From Candidatus Altarchaeales archaeon ex4484_96 (GTDB lineage Archaea; Altiarchaeota; Altiarchaeia; IMC4; QMZM01), in contig NJDH01000003.1 in NCBI GenBank assembly GCA_002254405.1, positions 8,394-72,393 on the forward strand: a stretch of 64,000 nt of DNA, written 5' to 3'. The stretch's first letter is position 1; every line of letters starts with the position of its first letter. Position numbers and translations under genes: made by a program. The notes below the pieces were generated by a model. The model saw only the letters and a list, made by a program, of their open reading frames with translations, was not told where the DNA came from and ran no database searches. This document shows, piece after piece, positions 34,713 to 44,032 of this stretch.

Positions 34713-35918
34713 ATGAAGCCTTGTTGGAATAAGCTTGTGGCGTCGTTGATTGTGCTGGCTTTATTTTTTAATATGGTGCAGCTTGTTTCCTCTGATGCTC
34801 ACAGCCATCCTAAATTAGACCCTACCTCCTTGTTAGGCAGTTTAGAGAAAACCAAGACCGGTTCTGTTGTTGCAGAGCTTTTCACTAAATCAAATGTTAT
34901 GCTGGCGCAGCGCGCGTTTTATATTTTTGTTGTTGGATATATCATCAACACGATTGCTGAAGACATTGAAAATAATTTTTCCAAGCATATCCTATTAAAT
35001 CCAGATTTGAAAAACCCGGCGGCATTAAACCTGCTTCGTTACTTTATCGGGTTGCTTTATCCCGTGTATATTCTTGCGATTGTTGTCACAGGGTTTTATA
35101 TTATTTTTATCCCTGGCTCTCCTGTCGGCAGGTTCAGGGCGAAGTCGTTGCTGGGTAAGCTTATCATTAGTATGGTTTTGGTTTCAATATCCCCTGAGCT
35201 GATGGGGTGGCTGCTTTTGTTGACTGAGGAATCCACCCGGGAGATAATAGGGGATGATGAAAACATCAGGGCTTATGTTAGAATAGCTGCTAATGAGTTT
35301 TCCTCTATGATAAAGACCATCCGCAACCTGATTATTTTAGGTAATGCACCGAATCTTTTATGGGCTGGGGCAGGAACTCTAAGCAGCGTTTTAGGTATAT
35401 TGAAAGGAAGCGCCCATGGTTTTCTGGGCAACGCAGGGCATTTTATGCACGCTATTGAGATTTTTGAGATAGAGACTGTGTGGACTGTCCCCCTTCTTAT
35501 GCTGATGGTTCTTGTGATAATCGGGGTCTATGGTCTGCTTGCCATAAGGTATTTTATGGTATTGCTTTGGGCTATGCTGCTGCCTTTCACTATTTTTCTC
35601 TCATCTTTCGAGTTCACGCGCGGTTTCGGGAAGACCATGCTTGAGCAGACCCTCTTATGGAGCAGCCTGCAGGTTTTTTATGGCATCACTATAGTGGTTA
35701 TTGCCGTGGGTATCACGATTGTTCCATCAAGCATGTATGAGTCCTATGGTATAGGCATCTATAAGGGTGATGTCATAGGATTAGGCTCGGTTATGGAGTC
35801 ATTGGATATAGCTGGAGAGCCTTTTTTTGTCAGCATATTCACATGGTCCAGCATGTTTATGTTGTTTTTGGGACCTATTTTGATGTTCACTTTTTTCCAG
35901 AAACTACTTCCACCGTAA
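34713..35918 (+). CDS. VirB6/TrbL-like polytopic membrane protein, paralogue 1 of 5 (401 aa)
   Basis: A signal-like helix at residues 10-28 is followed by about six transmembrane helices. Landmarks shared by all five paralogues: an NP-type segment (ILLNPDLKNPAALNLLRYF), a helix ending in TGFYIIF, the loop PGSPVGRFRAKSLLGKL, and a later block LWAMLLPFTIFLSSFEFTRG followed by GKTMLEQTLLWSSLQ. The hairpin loop S-P-x-x-R-x-x-A-K also occurs in the pilin-like repeats at the left edge of the window. Topology and gene context resemble VirB6/TrbL inner-membrane proteins of type IV secretion systems, but this is a structural analogy only. It starts 1 nt after the stop of the giant surface protein. Confidence 0.68.
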   Translation: MKPCWNKLVASLIVLALFFNMVQLVSSDAHSHPKLDPTSLLGSLEKTKTGSVVAELFTKSNVMLAQRAFYIFVVGYIINTIAEDIENNFSKHILLNPDLKNPAALNLLRYFIGLLYPVYILAIVVTGFYIIFIPGSPVGRFRAKSLLGKLIISMVLVSISPELMGWLLLLTEESTREIIGDDENIRAYVRIAANEFSSMIKTIRNLIILGNAPNLLWAGAGTLSSVLGILKGSAHGFLGNAGHFMHAIEIFEIETVWTVPLLMLMVLVIIGVYGLLAIRYFMVLLWAMLLPFTIFLSSFEFTRGFGKTMLEQTLLWSSLQVFYGITIVVIAVGITIVPSSMYESYGIGIYKGDVIGLGSVMESLDIAGEPFFVSIFTWSSMFMLFLGPILMFTFFQKLLPP

Positions 35919-35919
35919 T

Positions 35920-36867
35920 ATGAGAAACAAAAGTTTTATTGTTGTTGCCATGGTACTGGCTTTGATGTTTGTTCCCTTAGTGCATCATGTAGAGGCATCA
36001 CATGATTCTCCCGGGCAGGCGTTCGCTAAAAATGTTCCAGACACCTTAACCTTTCTCCTAAAAAGAGTTTTATACTATACTGTGGCGTTTAATTACGCCA
36101 GCCGCGGTCTTGATGTTCTATCATCCAGCCTGGAGGAATTTATCCTCATGAATCCCTCACCCCAGCACCCGGTTGTACTGGATATTATCCGGTTTTTTGT
36201 CTCGCTTCTGCAACCCTTTTATGTGCTTGCTATTTCTATAACAGGGTTTTATCTTATCTTTGTCTCATCATCTCCTGCAGGAAGAAACAAGGCTAAAAGC
36301 ACATTAATTAAGCTGGTTTTCTCTCTCGTCATCATATCCCTGACTCCTCAGGTGATGACCATAGCATTATATACTACCGAAAATATCACCAGCTCTATAT
36401 TAGGCCAGGCTGACATATCCTACTATACCTATGCGTTAAATGAGGCGATGAACACATTACAGTGGATTCATCTGTGGGCTTCATTGATTAACATTGAGAT
36501 GGGTTATTATTCTTTTCTGCCGCCTTTTTTCATAGTATGGGGTACTTATGTGATGCTTACCTTAAGGTTTATCGCTGTTTTATTGTGGATTGTTATGTTT
36601 CCGCTTGCTGTTTTCCTTTATTCATTTACTTTCACGAAAAACATCGGGAGAAACATGCTTGAGCAAACAATTTTATGGAGCAGCATGCAAATATTCAATG
36701 CTTTATTGGTGGCTGTGGCAGCAATAGGCATGATATCCAAGGAACCTGGGTTTATGCACATACAAGCCCTTATTTCCGGAATAGATATTATTTTGATTGC
36801 GGGTGTGTTTAGTTTGGTTGTTGCTCCCGCTTTGATGTTGATTTGGTTCAGGAATTTTTTGCCTTAA
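35920..36867 (+). CDS. VirB6/TrbL-like polytopic membrane protein, paralogue 2 of 5 (315 aa)
   Basis: The shortest paralogue. A signal-like N-terminus (SFIVVAMVLALMFVPLVHHVEA) is followed by NPSPQHPVVLDIIRFF, TGFYLIF, the loop SSSPAGRNKAKSTLIKL, and the second block LWIVMFPLAVFLYSFTFTKN plus GRNMLEQTILWSSMQ. It is more compact than paralogue 1 because the extracytoplasmic loop between the two blocks is shorter. The start ATG lies 1 nt after the previous stop, so it is in the same transcript. Confidence 0.68.
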   Translation: MRNKSFIVVAMVLALMFVPLVHHVEASHDSPGQAFAKNVPDTLTFLLKRVLYYTVAFNYASRGLDVLSSSLEEFILMNPSPQHPVVLDIIRFFVSLLQPFYVLAISITGFYLIFVSSSPAGRNKAKSTLIKLVFSLVIISLTPQVMTIALYTTENITSSILGQADISYYTYALNEAMNTLQWIHLWASLINIEMGYYSFLPPFFIVWGTYVMLTLRFIAVLLWIVMFPLAVFLYSFTFTKNIGRNMLEQTILWSSMQIFNALLVAVAAIGMISKEPGFMHIQALISGIDIILIAGVFSLVVAPALMLIWFRNFLP

Positions 36868-36871
36868 AAAA

Positions 36872-38053
36872 ATGAAAAAAAACAAAATAAGGGTTCGAAA
36901 GATTGCAATGGTTTTGCTCATCATTATTGTTTTATCGTTGAATGTTAACTCCCAGTTTTTAACGGATTTATGGAGCAACACAAAAAAACACTTCAAGGGT
37001 GAAGGATTACTTAACCCTAAATCGTTTTTCGGTGAGAGCATCGGGTACTTCATCAGGATGATTCTGGTGGTGAAGGTGATATACGGGGGATTTATCCCAA
37101 AATATGCATTGTCCTTCCCGCATAATTTTTATGAGGCTATAATGTCTAATCCATCCCCTTATGACCCTGGCATATTTAATCTGCTGGTGTTCATGATTAA
37201 AATACTTCAACCGGTTTATATCATGCTTATTCTGGCTGCCGGGTTTTATGTGCTTTTCATGCAGTCGTCTCTTTCATCACGCTCTAAGGCGAAGAATCTG
37301 CTTATCAGACTTTTGATTTCGATGCTTGTTTTATCGCTTTCCATCCCGATAATAAATCTTTTGCTGGGTTTATCAGAGGGTGTTACTGAATCGGTTTTTG
37401 GCCTTATTAGCAGGCAGGAGATAAAGCATACATTGGGCGGTGCAGTCCATAATCTTTTTTGGGTTTATGCTTTGACAGCAGTTCCTCACACAGACATAGG
37501 ACTACCTTATTTAACCCTTCTTTTTGCGATGGCGTTTCTCCCATATATAGTTCTTGGTTTGCGTTATATACTAATAACCATGTTCATGGTCTTGTTCCCT
37601 CTTGGAGTGTTTTTCTACACCCTCCCCTGGCTTAAGGGGATAGGCAAAAAGATACTAGAACAGCTTATTGTGTGGATCTTTTTGCAGATTTTTATTGCAT
37701 TGATTATTGTGGTGTTCGTCGGTATCGGCTTGACCATAGAAGATCATGTAGTCTATAACGCCAAGATATCCTTATCTAATCTTAGGGGCATGTATGATGT
37801 TACCGGAATGCTTGCTTTAACCCCAACAGGTATTGATGTCGGTAAATATTTTGGTTTCTGGGGTGTGCTGCTTGGTGGAGTAATCGGCGCGGGTGTGGGG
37901 GTTGCCCCGATAGAGTTTCTCCTGTGCCACTTTTATGAGGCCCTGCCGGCAACCATAAACATCGTGTATTTCGTACTGGGGGCTACAATATATGCAATGC
38001 TCGCTATTTTCCCTCTCATATGGTCCCATCACCTCCATGATTTCCTACCATGA
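36872..38053 (+). CDS. VirB6/TrbL-like polytopic membrane protein, paralogue 3 of 5 (393 aa)
   Basis: N-terminal signal-like helix (KIAMVLLIIIVLSLNVNS), then NPSPYDPGIFNLLVFM, AGFYVLF and the loop QSSLSSRSKAKNLLIRL. In this copy the Pro of the loop is lost. The second block is FMVLFPLGVFFYTLPWLKG with GKKILEQLIVWIFLQ. An additional Gly-rich helix (LLGGVIGAGVGVAPIEFLL) near the C-terminus is not seen in the others. It overlaps the next gene by 4 nt. Confidence 0.67.
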   Translation: MKKNKIRVRKIAMVLLIIIVLSLNVNSQFLTDLWSNTKKHFKGEGLLNPKSFFGESIGYFIRMILVVKVIYGGFIPKYALSFPHNFYEAIMSNPSPYDPGIFNLLVFMIKILQPVYIMLILAAGFYVLFMQSSLSSRSKAKNLLIRLLISMLVLSLSIPIINLLLGLSEGVTESVFGLISRQEIKHTLGGAVHNLFWVYALTAVPHTDIGLPYLTLLFAMAFLPYIVLGLRYILITMFMVLFPLGVFFYTLPWLKGIGKKILEQLIVWIFLQIFIALIIVVFVGIGLTIEDHVVYNAKISLSNLRGMYDVTGMLALTPTGIDVGKYFGFWGVLLGGVIGAGVGVAPIEFLLCHFYEALPATINIVYFVLGATIYAMLAIFPLIWSHHLHDFLP

Positions 38054-39126
38054 AAAACAAAACAAAAACCCTGGTATTGGCTTTGATTTTGGTTTATTTA
38101 GCGGGGGCGCTCTCGTTGGATGTGTTAGCCACTAAAATGAAGGGCGCTTATTCCAAGGCACCCTGGGGTGAGGGATTCATTAATGTCTTTACCTCGGAAG
38201 CGGCTAAGTTTTCCAGGAAAGGTCTTATAATCTGGTCTGGTAGTCTGGTTCATGATTTTTATCTCAGCATTTACCCTAACATGCCCACATTAATAACAGC
38301 TAATCCCCCTATGTGGAGTATCAAGCATTTCATGGGTTTCTTCATCAATCTCATAGAGCCGTTTTATATTGTGGCTATTATGTTAACGGGGTTTTATATT
38401 ATTTTTGTCTCACAGTCTCCTGTAAACCGGGCTAAGGCAAAAAAATGGTTTGGGAAGCTTATAATAGGGTTGGTTCTCATCTCCATATCACCCCTCCTCG
38501 TTGAAGTACTGTATTTTATCTCCAGCAACCTCTCAAAGCAGATTATGAATCTCGCTGACGTGGAGCTGGCCTTGGGTTCGTTTAAGGCAGCCTCGCAGGG
38601 TTTATGGGATATGTTCAAATATCTGACAATGATACACAGATACGGTGGCGTGGAGATATTCCTCATTGATACCGTGGTAATGATGGCATTGTATCTTATC
38701 ATGTTTATGAGATATATTATGGCTGGTTTATTGGCTGTGCTTTTGCCTGCAGCATTGTTTTTTTATTCATGGGATTTAACCAGAAACGTGGGGAAGATGA
38801 TGTTTGAGCAATTGATTATATGGATTTTCATGCAGATGGGTTGGGCTGTTGGGTTGGTTATTGTCTCTGTTGCAGTGGTTACGTTACCGTCTGTTGCTCC
38901 TAGTATGCCGATAGAGTTCTTGTATATCACATCGCTTCTTTTTATGATGGCTGTTCCGTTCATGATACTTGGTGTTATGAACTGGATGGGTTTGTCGATT
39001 TTCATGTTCGAGGTTGTGCAGGCCGCTCCCTTAAGCAGCGGTGCTGTGTTGTTTGGTGAAACCACGATAGAGAGGAAACCCGTGGTTGAGGAGGAGGTGA
39101 TTGTTAAGCCACCGGAGGATTACTGA
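38050..39126 (+). CDS. VirB6/TrbL-like polytopic membrane protein, paralogue 4 of 5 (358 aa)
   Basis: Signal-like N-terminus (TLVLALILVYLAGALSLDVLA), then NPPMWSIKHFMGFF, TGFYIIF and the loop SQSPVNRAKAKKWFGKL, followed by LLAVLLPAALFFYSWDLTRN and GKMMFEQLIIWIFMQ. It ends with a soluble acidic tail (ERKPVVEEEVIVKPPEDY) that is cytoplasmic if the topology follows the loop charges. The fifth paralogue has a similar tail only after correcting its frameshift, which supports that correction. Confidence 0.67.
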   Translation: MKNKTKTLVLALILVYLAGALSLDVLATKMKGAYSKAPWGEGFINVFTSEAAKFSRKGLIIWSGSLVHDFYLSIYPNMPTLITANPPMWSIKHFMGFFINLIEPFYIVAIMLTGFYIIFVSQSPVNRAKAKKWFGKLIIGLVLISISPLLVEVLYFISSNLSKQIMNLADVELALGSFKAASQGLWDMFKYLTMIHRYGGVEIFLIDTVVMMALYLIMFMRYIMAGLLAVLLPAALFFYSWDLTRNVGKMMFEQLIIWIFMQMGWAVGLVIVSVAVVTLPSVAPSMPIEFLYITSLLFMMAVPFMILGVMNWMGLSIFMFEVVQAAPLSSGAVLFGETTIERKPVVEEEVIVKPPEDY

Positions 39127-39131
39127 ATAAA

Positions 39132-40695
39132 ATGAATCAATACCCTAAAAGTATCTGGTTTGTTGTTTTCCTTATTATTCTAGCCTTAACCCTAAACGCC
39201 AGCTCATTAAACCTGGGTGAATCATCTCCTTCAAGCGAGTCGGCTGCGGGGGTGGAACAAAGCAGCTGTCGCATTCTGCCGGGCACCCCGGAATACGATG
39301 AATACATCGAGCCATGCGAGATAGACAGCGATTGCGTGAGGTTTATGAAAGAATACAGCAACCTGATGCAAAAAGACACCTGCGACGCATTAAGGGAGAC
39401 GATAATCGAAGCCTGCGATATAGCCGAAGCCGAGGAAAAGGAGGTATTGATTGCCGTGCAGCTGGGATTAGACCCCCCGGGCGGAACAGAGCAAACAGAA
39501 AGTCCGCTTGTTGAAGGCAGGGGAGTGAGGTTTTACTCTGACACACCCCTGGCGATGCCCCATGAAAGGCTTTCTGATATCGCAACCAACTATTTTGATT
39601 TCACGATGAACGAGGGCACCCACATCTATGCTTCGGTCATTGGGGAGAGGGAGGGGCTGAATCCGACAGAATGCTCTACCACGGTTGAAACATGGAATGA
39701 AGGTATTCATTCCTCTGATCATACGGTGAACGAGATGGTGGACAGCGCACTCGCTATTATTCTAAGCGCTGAAGGGAAACATCATAGTGGTCTAATCAAG
39801 TGGATGGAAAGTGTAACAGGTTTTATTCATTTACCCCTCACCGAGGCTGTTAAGTCAGAGTTCGCTAAGTCTTTCGGGGGCAGGTTTCTTGTCGGATGGC
39901 TTGGGGTTAAAATAGGAATACTCGACAAGCTTGAGGTAATGTGCAATGACATAGACTACTTCATTTTGCTTAAACCTAACCTGACCGAACCGGTTGTAGT
40001 GAACACCCTGGATTTTTTCATCAACCTGCTTGAGCCATTTTATCTGCTGGCCATCGGCGCAACAATATTTTATCTACTATCCACGTCATCATCCCCGCTT
40101 GGTCGGGCGCGGGCTAAATCCACGCTTCTTAGGATGATAATATCGGTGGGTTTCATCATCCTCACCATACCAATATTCCAACTCCTATTGGATTTAACTC
40201 ACATAATATCAGCCTATACAATGGATTTGGTTGACATCAATATCACCAAAACCTTTTTATGCACTGAATGCATCAACGCCCTCAACTACGAGTATCTTGT
40301 TATCATGCTGATAGCCTTCTTCACGGGATTGTTTATCGCTTTATTCCAGATAATCTTTTATTTGGGTGCGATGATTATACTGGTTTTAAGGTATTTTATG
40401 GTGATAATGTGGGCGATTTTCTTCCCCTTCACGATTTTTTTCAACTCGTTTCATCTAACCCGGCGTCTGGGTCATGAGATGCTTTTTCAGACCGGCTGGT
40501 GGATTGCGATGCAGTTTATTGAGGCGCTGGTTTTCCTGGTGGATGGCTATGATGATTGTATCGTTTTCGGCTCTGGAGGTGCCCTGGCTTTCAGGCACAG
40601 CCGATATGGCAGAGGAAGCCGAGTTTGAATCATACAAGAAGGAGGAAATCACGCCACCGGATTCGGTTGGCCCCCCCAAGGGGCCTTTGTGGTGA
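39132..40695 (+). pseudogene. VirB6/TrbL-like membrane protein, paralogue 5 of 5, with one frameshift (about 520 aa restored)
   Basis: The first frame (39132-40628) carries a signal peptide, an additional extracytoplasmic domain of about 230 residues with Cys pairs (PCEIDSDCVRFMKE), then the family blocks KPNLTEPVVVNTLDFF, SSSPLGRARAKSTLLRM and LTRRLGHEMLFQTGWW. After VFLV at about 40541 the frame degenerates. Skipping one base in GTGG restores VFLVMAMMIVSFSALEVPWL and an acidic Pro-rich tail (EFESYKKEEITPPDSVGPP) to a stop at 40693-40695, exactly what the other paralogues lead one to expect. So this is one gene with a single +1 frameshift, either a sequencing error or a recent mutation. Confidence 0.65.
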
Positions 40696-40747
40696 TAATA
40701 CTATTTTACCTGTTTAAACCAAATAATTAATTCAATGGGGAAATAAG

Positions 40748-41272
40748 ATGAGATTGGATAAATCCGATTTAAGGGCGTTGGGGTATAAGGGTATTGCGGC
40801 TGGGTTCATTATTGCAGCGGTTTTGGCTTTCATCTATCAGCTTCTGACTGGAATGCCTTTTATTGTTGGTTTATTGGCGATGTTGTTGGCGGTTTTCGGG
40901 AGTTATCTGGTTTTCATGTCCTTTGAGAAAGAGGTGGTTCCCCCGAAAATGGATGAAGGCGAGTCGATATTACTGGAGAGCATAGACCAGGGTTATGTGT
41001 TGTTTCCCTCCAGAAGAGGCCGTCTGCTGGGTCGGCGCTCACATAAGTATATGGGCCTTTATCTCACCAACAAGAGAATAATCGGCAAGGAGATTGATGT
41101 GGTCTTGGATATTCCTCTTGAATCCATCAAGTCTGTGGTTTTGGAGAGTAAGCTTTTTAGGGATTATCTGAGAATAAATTATCTTGTGAACAATGTGGAA
41201 AAGGATGTTTTGGTTGTTCCAGGGGATAGCGCTTTATGGAATCAGAAACTAAGAGAGCTTGGAGTGGGCTGA
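40748..41272 (+). CDS. Membrane-anchored PH-like (bacterial PH/GRAM-type) domain protein (174 aa)
   Basis: Two N-terminal helices (GIAAGFIIAAVLAFIYQLL and FIVGLLAMLLAVFGSYLVF) form a hairpin. A C-terminal domain of about 105 residues follows, with alternating beta strands: HKYMGLYLTNKRIIGKE, VVLDIPLESIKSVVL and LRINYLVNNVEKDVLVVP, the pattern of PH-like domains where YLTNKRI and IPLESI are recurrent. These act as scaffolds or lipid/peptide binders at membranes. The 3' end overlaps the next gene by 37 nt. It lies inside the secretion-like cluster, so a scaffolding role there is plausible. Confidence 0.6.
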   Translation: MRLDKSDLRALGYKGIAAGFIIAAVLAFIYQLLTGMPFIVGLLAMLLAVFGSYLVFMSFEKEVVPPKMDEGESILLESIDQGYVLFPSRRGRLLGRRSHKYMGLYLTNKRIIGKEIDVVLDIPLESIKSVVLESKLFRDYLRINYLVNNVEKDVLVVPGDSALWNQKLRELGVG

Positions 41273-42912
41273 AGAGGCTTATTTTTTTGTTGGTTTTGTT
41301 TACCCTGTTCCCCCCCTTCCAAGCACATGCTCAGTGTACTGGATCACCCCAGCCGGGTGCTTCATGCCACGGGTACATCCTCAGCAGCGCAGATATAAGC
41401 AACCCAACGGCTCAATGCAGTGATATGTCGCCTAAGCTTGTTGAGCTGCTTAACTGCATGGAGGGCTATCTACCTGAGAAGGCGAAGGTTATAAGCTCGG
41501 TCTCTGATTCACAGGGCATGGATCGGTGCATTCCAAGTGAACACAGCAGACCACCTTGTGCTCATGTCATTTATTCATGCCACTATGGGGGGAGGGATTG
41601 CATTGGCCAATCCTATGCGGTGGATTTTAAAAACAGCGAATGCTATGCTGAGATAAGGCAGGCTTTGGCTTACTGCGGCGGAGGCAGGATTAAAACATAC
41701 TCAACACACATCCACGTAAGTGTGGGGTGTGAAAATGGATGCAACTGTGACTGCGGTTTGACTAAAGTAAACCCTGTCACACCAGAATTTAATGCTGTGG
41801 CGAAGGTGGGGAAAACAGCAACCAGCATTGAAGAGAAAAACGTTATTGTTAAAGTGGGGGATATGGTCTATTTTGATGCCAGTGATTCCGTTGGCGTGGG
41901 CAGTTTCAGTTGGGATTATGCTGACGGGAACACAGCAACGGGAGCATCCCCCTCACACAGTTTTTCCTCTGAGGGAACCTATACTGTGGCCTTGACTTTC
42001 ACCGGAAACCTCAACCTCGGTTAATCAAAAAACAATCACCATAGGCGTTGGGGACACAGCTTTCTTTGACGCAAGCCAGTCTATCGGAACCGGAAGTTTC
42101 AGTTGGGATTATGCTGACGGGAACACAGCAACGGGAGCATCCCCCTCACACAGTTTTTCCTCTGAGGGAACCTATACTGTGGCCTTGACTTTCACCGGGT
42201 TAACCGCTCAGGCGGCGGTTAGAAGCAGCTGGGAATCAGAACAGGTTCAGGAGGTAGAGTGCTGTGAAATATGCATAGAGATATGGGGTGAGATGTGCGG
42301 CGGATACGCGAATTGCTCGAAAGACTGTGAATCATGCTGCGGGGACTGGTGCAAGGATTTGGATGACGAACCGGTTAAAAAACAGTGCGAGGCCGTGTGC
42401 GAAGGCAGATGCAAAAGCTATTTTGCTGTAAGTGAAATACTTGGTTTGATTTCCACGGTATCCATTATCCTTGCGGCAATAATCTTTGCACTCCATGCAA
42501 TAGCATTATTGGTTTCTTTCGGACCCTATGAGCGAAGCGAAGCGAAAAGATCAATTAAGTATGTGATTATTGTCTTGGTCCTGTTTGCTCTAATATTTCA
42601 TATAGTCAACATTTTGTATGCACCTTTTAGGGTTCCTGGGGGGGAAACCACCAACCCAACATGTCTAGATTGCTCTAATATACAAACATGCAGTGATTAT
42701 AACATGTATCTGGGTTACCAGGATTGCATATTAAATGTATGTGATGTTCACGATACCTGTTATGTGGATAAAGACCAACAGTGTGCGAGCTGAAGTATAA
42801 TCCCCCATATAGCTGCGATTATTATGGGGTGGCAAGCTGCACCATGAACCCCTGTGAAATAGAGGGAAGTTGCATGGGGGATATAACAAATAGTGTGTGT
42901 GTTTCTGATTAA
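41236..42912 (+). pseudogene. Secreted M15-type peptidase-like/PKD/pilin-hairpin protein, broken by two frameshifts (about 558 aa restored)
   Basis: Frame A (from ATG 41236) gives a signal peptide, then a domain with SCHYGGRD, GQSYAVDF and THIHVSV, which matches the His/Asp/His zinc-ligand layout of M15-type peptidases, then a first PKD domain. Frame A stops at 42024. Frame B is readable upstream from about 42002 (PETSTSVNQKTITIGVGD) through a second PKD domain, a Cys-rich segment (ECCEICIEIWGEMCGGYANC), and a hairpin with loop SFGPYERSEAKRSIK, to a stop at 42793. A third frame continues the Cys-rich tail as CELKYNPPYSCDYYGVASC to TAA at 42910. Joining the three gives a coherent surface protein. 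The breaks are near 42003 (+1) and 42780 (a TGTG dinucleotide repeat). Confidence 0.62.
41902..42198 (+). repeat. 104-bp perfect direct repeat inside PKD domains
   Basis: Bases 41902-42005 and 42095-42198 are identical over 104 nt by direct reading. The offset is 193 nt, which is not a multiple of three, so the two copies lie in different reading frames. This marks the position of the first frameshift in the gene and shows that the duplication is recent or kept uniform by gene conversion. Confidence 0.9.
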
Positions 42913-42973
42913 AGCAGTTAACTCCCTTTGTTAATATTTGTTTTATCATATTCTTGGTCTATATTATACTATA

Positions 42974-44032
42974 ATGGATTACCTGAAGCAGCCCGGGCGG
43001 CTTTATATTTATCTCATCGGTCTGGTGCTTTTTTTTGTTACATTATCGGTTATGCTAAGATTTTTTGATGTATTCGTTTACGCCCTCTTCATATACTACA
43101 TCACCCAGCCGATTAAGAAAAGACTAGACAATCGTATTAAATCCCCAAACCTGGTTATCGCAGTATCGCTTTTCGTTCTCGTACTCCCTGTTATACTCGC
43201 AGGGTTATATGCGATGAGCGTGGCATCATACGAGCTGAACCTGCTATTATCCGCCAACAGCCTGCTTGTGGATGAATACCTCAGCAGCGGATTAACCAGG
43301 CTTGAGGAAATCTATCTCAATATGCAAGCCGTGGACCTGCTATACTACCTAAAAGAAGGAAGCATAGCAGTATACGATAACCTCATACTCCTCCTATACC
43401 ATATCGCGGACATAATATTCAAGCTAATAATAACGTTTATTCTATCATACTATTTCCTGAGATACCACACCCAAATCAAAAAATATTATACTGAAACATT
43501 CACCCCATCCGGGGGCAAGACGCTAACCGCATACACCGAAGCCGTGGACGCAGCATTACAGAAGATATTCTTCGGTAACATAATCACCATCATGGTAACA
43601 TCGCTTATCGGGGTGCTGGTGTTTCATCTATTCAATGCTTTCGCCAGCCCGCAGATGCAGATACCCTACCCCCTACTATTCGGCATACTATGCGGTTTGG
43701 GGACGCTTGTGCCGGCGGTGGGTATTAAAATCATCTGGGTGCCCTTGTTCGCTTACATGGGATTAGAGGCTTACCTTAATAATCTGCTGGCTTCCGAGTG
43801 GCCTATATTATTAGGTTATCTTATCGTAGTCAATGTTTTCGTTGACTTCACGCCTGACCTGCTGCTTAGGCCTCTTGTAAGCGGCAAAGACATGCACAAG
43901 GGGTCCCTGATGCTGGCCTACATCTTCGGTCCGGCGGTATTCGGTTTCATGGGCTTGTTTCTGGGGCCGATTATTCTGATTCTTATAATAAAATTCTCTA
44001 AGATTATTGTCCCGGAACTCAAAGATGGATGA
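42974..44032 (+). CDS. AI-2E family (UPF0118/PerM-type) membrane permease
   Basis: A 352-aa protein with about eight helices. The ATG at 42974 (MDYLKQPGRLYIYLIG) is preferred to an earlier in-frame codon because the AT-rich CTATATTATACTATA abuts it and the N-terminus fits. The C-terminal part has LLFGILCGLGTLVPAVGIKI, VNVFVDFTPDLLLRPLVSGK and GFMGLFLGPIILILI, the standard AI-2E signatures. Members export small molecules or exchange Na+ for H+; the substrate here is unknown. It is followed by the phosphohexomutase gene with an 8-nt overlap. Confidence 0.87.
   Translation: MDYLKQPGRLYIYLIGLVLFFVTLSVMLRFFDVFVYALFIYYITQPIKKRLDNRIKSPNLVIAVSLFVLVLPVILAGLYAMSVASYELNLLLSANSLLVDEYLSSGLTRLEEIYLNMQAVDLLYYLKEGSIAVYDNLILLLYHIADIIFKLIITFILSYYFLRYHTQIKKYYTETFTPSGGKTLTAYTEAVDAALQKIFFGNIITIMVTSLIGVLVFHLFNAFASPQMQIPYPLLFGILCGLGTLVPAVGIKIIWVPLFAYMGLEAYLNNLLASEWPILLGYLIVVNVFVDFTPDLLLRPLVSGKDMHKGSLMLAYIFGPAVFGFMGLFLGPIILILIIKFSKIIVPELKDG

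Noticed and set aside
40705..40747. Separate regulatory element before the PH-domain gene
   Set aside because: Only a short AT-rich gap with a GGGGA Shine-Dalgarno-like sequence; nothing more could be supported.
42780..42912. Programmed ribosomal frameshift at the end of the M15/PKD gene
   Set aside because: No slippery heptamer or downstream structure is evident, and a second unrelated break occurs in the same gene, so mutation or sequence error is simpler.
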